Shown here: in pieces, positions 61,245 through 64,000 of the stretch | How the letters are laid out: the number at the start of each line of letters is the position of its first letter | Numbering within the stretch: the stretch's first letter is position 1 | Origin: Pseudomonas sp. PD9R | GTDB lineage: Bacteria > Pseudomonadota > Gammaproteobacteria > Pseudomonadales > Pseudomonadaceae | Assembly: GCF_019200975.1 (NCBI RefSeq) | Contig: NZ_JAHTMR010000006.1 | Span: forward strand, 124,001-188,000 | DNA length: 64,000 nucleotides | Direction of reading: 5' to 3' | Notes under the pieces: generated by a model | What the model was told of the DNA's origin: nothing | Seen by the model: only the letters and a program-made list of their open reading frames with translations | Database searches by the model: none | Made by a program: the position numbers and the translations under genes

Positions 61245-63146
61245 ATGCAGCGTTCCATTGCCACCGTGTCCTTGAGCGGTACCCTGCCGGAAAAACTCGA
61301 AGCCATTGCCGCCGCCGGTTTTGACGGTGTCGAGATTTTCGAAAACGACCTTCTCTACTACGACGGCAGCCCTCGGGAAATTAAACAGATGTGCGCCGAT
61401 CTCGGGATCGCCATCACCCTGTTTCAGCCGTTCCGGGATTTCGAAGGCTGCCGCCGTGATCGTCTGTCGCGCAATCTGGAGCGGGCCGAGCGCAAGTTCG
61501 ACCTGATGCAGGAACTGGGCACCGACCTGGTGCTGGTGTGCAGTAATGCGTCGGCCGACTCCATCGGTGATGAACAGATTTTAGTCGACGACTTGCGTCT
61601 GCTGGCCGAACACGCCGGTGCTCGCGGTTTGCGCATTGGTTACGAAGCGCTGGCCTGGGGGCGTCACGTCAACACGTATCAACAGGTGTGGAACATCGTC
61701 CGACAGGCCGATCATCCGAGCCTTGGTGTGTTGCTCGACAGCTTCCACACGCTGTCGCTCAAAGGCGATCCGAGTGCCATCGCCGAGATTCCCGGCGACA
61801 AGATTTTCTTCGTACAAATGGCCGATGCGCCAATCCTGGCCATGGACGTGCTGGAGTGGAGCCGGCATTTCCGCTGCTTCCCGGGTCAGGGCGAATTTGA
61901 TTTGCCGGGCTTCCTCGCACCGATTATCAAGAGTGGCTACACCGGGCCGTTATCGCTGGAGATCTTCAACGACGGTTTCCGTGCCGCGCCGCCAAGAGCC
62001 AATGCCGCCGACGGTTTGCGCTCGCTGCTGTACCTCGAAGAGAAAACCCGTCAGCGCCTGGAGCAGGAAGCCAAACCGGCAGACAACCTCGACATTCTGT
62101 TCGAGACGCCGAAGGCCAGCGAGTACAACGGTATCGAGTTTCTCGAATTCGCCGTGGACGAAAGCCTCGGCGCCAAGCTCTCCCATTGGCTGGAACGCCT
62201 GGGCTTCGTCAAGGCTGGCCAGCATCGCTCCAAAAGCGTCAGTCTGCTGCGTCAGGGTGATATCAATCTGATCCTAAACTCCGAACCGTACTCGTTCGCC
62301 CACAGCTTTTTCGAAGCGCACGGCCCATCGCTGTGCGCTACCGCCGTACGGGTCAAAGACAGCGCCAGTGCGCTGGCCCGGGCCGTGGCTTACAAAGGTC
62401 AGCCCTATCGCGGGCTCGTCGGCCCGAATGAGCTGGAACTTGCCGCGGTGCGCGCGCCGGATGGCAGCCTGATTTACCTGGTGGATCAGCACGCCGACGT
62501 CTATGGCACCGACTTCAACCTGCAGCCGAACGCGGCGGCCAGCGGCGGTCTCAAGCGCATCGACCACATGGCGATGGCGCTACCCGCCGACAGCCTCGAC
62601 AGTTGGGTGCTGTTCTACAAGAGCCTGCTGGATTTTGAGGCCGACGATGAAGTGGTGTTGCCCGATCCTTATGGCCTGGTGAAGAGCCGTGCATTGCGCA
62701 GTCGTGACAGTTCGATTCGTCTGCCGTTGAACATTTCCGAGAACCGCAACACCGCGATCTCACACGCACTGTCGAGTTATCGCGGGTCCGGCGTGCATCA
62801 CATTGCGTTTGATTGCGACGATATCTTTGCCGAGGTCAGTCGGGCCAAAGAGGCGGGCGTCCCGCTGCTGGATATTCCGCTCAACTACTACGATGACCTG
62901 GCGGCGCGGTTCGATTTCGATGACGAATTCCTCAGCGAGCTGGCGTACTACAACGTTCTGTATGACCGGGACGCGCAGGGCGGGGAGTTGTTTCATGTCT
63001 ATACCGAGCCGTTCGAGGGGCGGTTCTTCTTCGAGATCATCCAGCGCAAGAACGGCTATGCCGGTTACGGCGCAGCCAACGTCGCGGTGCGACTGGCGGC
63101 CATGGCCAAGTCTCGAAGTGGTGCCGTCCGTCAGGCGAAGTTGTAG
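61245..63146 (+). CDS. quiC: 3-dehydroshikimate dehydratase, QuiC type, two-domain
   Basis: QuiC turns 3-dehydroshikimate into protocatechuate, the last step of quinate/shikimate degradation before the beta-ketoadipate pathway. The 633-residue protein has an N-terminal TIM barrel (1-275) with metal ligands E134, D165, Q191 and E239, and a C-terminal HPPD-like VOC domain (about 290-620) with the His/His/Glu triad (H441 in IDHMAMA, H519 in VHHIAF, E597 in FFFEIIQ). The fusion is typical of Pseudomonas QuiC. It is divergent from an MFS gene and followed by a TetR gene. The SD CGGGAG is close to a REP. Confidence 0.93.
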   Translation: MQRSIATVSLSGTLPEKLEAIAAAGFDGVEIFENDLLYYDGSPREIKQMCADLGIAITLFQPFRDFEGCRRDRLSRNLERAERKFDLMQELGTDLVLVCSNASADSIGDEQILVDDLRLLAEHAGARGLRIGYEALAWGRHVNTYQQVWNIVRQADHPSLGVLLDSFHTLSLKGDPSAIAEIPGDKIFFVQMADAPILAMDVLEWSRHFRCFPGQGEFDLPGFLAPIIKSGYTGPLSLEIFNDGFRAAPPRANAADGLRSLLYLEEKTRQRLEQEAKPADNLDILFETPKASEYNGIEFLEFAVDESLGAKLSHWLERLGFVKAGQHRSKSVSLLRQGDINLILNSEPYSFAHSFFEAHGPSLCATAVRVKDSASALARAVAYKGQPYRGLVGPNELELAAVRAPDGSLIYLVDQHADVYGTDFNLQPNAAASGGLKRIDHMAMALPADSLDSWVLFYKSLLDFEADDEVVLPDPYGLVKSRALRSRDSSIRLPLNISENRNTAISHALSSYRGSGVHHIAFDCDDIFAEVSRAKEAGVPLLDIPLNYYDDLAARFDFDDEFLSELAYYNVLYDRDAQGGELFHVYTEPFEGRFFFEIIQRKNGYAGYGAANVAVRLAAMAKSRSGAVRQAKL

Positions 63147-63248
63147 GAAATTCGTAACCGCGGGGGTAATCCATTGCCGCATGGCTTCCTTCAGTGTGCG
63201 GCGCAGCCCATAATCGCCAGCTTGTGCAGTGATGGCCGTGAGCCCGCA

Positions 63249-63926
63249 ATGACAATGACTTCAGAACTCTCCGTAACGCCCGACGAACCTGTTGCCGAGC
63301 CGCGCAAGAGTCGCAAGAACAACCCGGAAAAAACCCGCGAGAACATCCTTCAAGAAGCCATTGTCGAGTTCGTTCAGCAGGGGCTTTCCGGTGCGCGCGT
63401 CGATGCCATCGCCGAGCGAATCCACACCTCCAAACGGATGATCTATTACTACTTCGGCAGTAAGGAGCAACTCTACGTCGAGGTGCTGGAGAAGCTTTAC
63501 GGCGATATCCGCAGCACCGAAAATCGTTTGCACCTGACCGAGCTGGCGCCAGTGGAAGCCATTCGGCGGTTGGTGGAATTCACCTTCGATCACCATGATC
63601 GCAACGTCGATTTTGTGCGCATCGTCAGCATCGAGAACATTCACAACGCCGAGTATGTAAAGCGCTCCGATGCGATCAAGGCAATGAACAACACCGTACT
63701 CGACTCACTGGGTGTGATTTTGCGCCGTGGCGCCGAAGAAGGGCTGTTCCGCGCGGGCCTTGAGCCGCTGGATGTGCATTTGCTGATCAGTTCGTTCTGC
63801 TTCTATCGCGTCTCGAACCGCCACACCTTTGGTGAGATTTTTCAGATCGACTTGCCGGACGAACGCATCAAGCAGCGTCATCGCGAGATGATTTGCGAGT
63901 CGGTTTTGCGGTATTTGCAGGCTTGA
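63249..63926 (+). CDS. TetR family transcriptional regulator
   Basis: The 225-residue regulator has a charged N-terminal tail (about 1-30), a TetR helix-turn-helix (about 32-80, RENILQEAIVEFVQQGLSG to SKRMIYYYFGSKEQLY), and a helical ligand domain. I chose ATG 63249; Met at 63255 is the next option. It lies 102 bases after quiC on the same strand, as in P. aeruginosa PA0243, and probably controls quiC and the transporter. No clear TetR-type palindrome other than the 23-bp site is visible. Confidence 0.92.
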   Translation: MTMTSELSVTPDEPVAEPRKSRKNNPEKTRENILQEAIVEFVQQGLSGARVDAIAERIHTSKRMIYYYFGSKEQLYVEVLEKLYGDIRSTENRLHLTELAPVEAIRRLVEFTFDHHDRNVDFVRIVSIENIHNAEYVKRSDAIKAMNNTVLDSLGVILRRGAEEGLFRAGLEPLDVHLLISSFCFYRVSNRHTFGEIFQIDLPDERIKQRHREMICESVLRYLQA

Positions 63927-63933
63927 TGCTTTA

Positions 63934-64000
63934 TTAAAAGATCGCAGCCTCGTTTCACTCGACAGCGCCTATAGCAAACCCCATGTAGGAGCTGTCGAGT
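63934..64000. repeat. REP pair, family A2, cut by the window end
   Basis: AAAAGATCGCAGCCTCGTTT opens on the left and GTAGGAGCTGTCGAGT begins the inverse arm at the window edge. The element continues to the right. Confidence 0.8.

Overview
The window is chromosomal DNA of a Pseudomonas of the fluorescens type. Three things point there: GC-rich codon use, a backbone gene order that follows the P. aeruginosa PA4003-to-PA3950 region as I remember it (mrdA-rodA-sltB1-rlpA-dacC-ybeD-lipB-lipA, sltB3-arfA-holA-lptE-leuS, lnt-corC-ybeY-ybeZ-miaB, hemL-thiE-thiD-ladS, amn, rluE, hrpB, rhlE), and about nineteen paired REP-type palindromes between genes. There are no rRNA or tRNA genes, no CRISPR array, no prophage and no insertion sequence. 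I call 59 protein genes; the first is cut by the left edge and a REP element is cut by the right edge.

Positions 1-10 kb are mostly cell-wall growth and lipoate: PBP2 and RodA (elongation), two MltB-family lytic transglycosylases, RlpA, the carboxypeptidase DacC, an LD-carboxypeptidase, and LipB/LipA. Positions 10-22 kb hold ribosome rescue (arfA, with a hairpin inside its ORF), the clamp-loader subunit HolA, the LPS assembly lipoprotein LptE, LeuS, and the miaB-ybeZ-ybeY-corC-lnt run. Positions 22-33 kb hold heme and thiamine genes, the hybrid kinase LadS, an AidB-like acyl-CoA dehydrogenase, AMP nucleosidase and RluE. Positions 33-53 kb are mixed housekeeping: an Lrp-type regulator, a possible small RNA with its own strong terminator, a cation exporter, HrpB, RhlE, a NYN/exonuclease pair, TesB, several hydrolases and membrane proteins.

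Positions 53-64 kb are an accessory catabolic region. The right part (MFS transporter, quiC, TetR) is a quinate/shikimate module: quiC encodes a two-domain 3-dehydroshikimate dehydratase that makes protocatechuate. A 23-bp perfect palindrome with the core known for PcaR boxes lies between the transporter and quiC. The left part (aldo/keto reductase and KstD-like flavoprotein on one strand; IclR regulator, Gfo/Idh dehydrogenase, TIM-barrel enzyme and EamA transporter on the other) has no pathway I can name. Its two promoter regions share IclR-type operators, and its TIM-barrel protein has the same metal-ligand spacing as the QuiC catalytic domain. I infer a two-promoter regulon for a polyol or alicyclic acid feeding into aromatic catabolism; this is the best candidate here for an undescribed system.

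Most gene junctions carry REP pairs (REPINs) in two arm families. Some show unusual structure: 8-bp tandem repeats on both flanks of one, a 10-bp duplication at the edge of another, and one hybrid element with arms from two families. No RAYT transposase gene that could mobilise them lies in the window.
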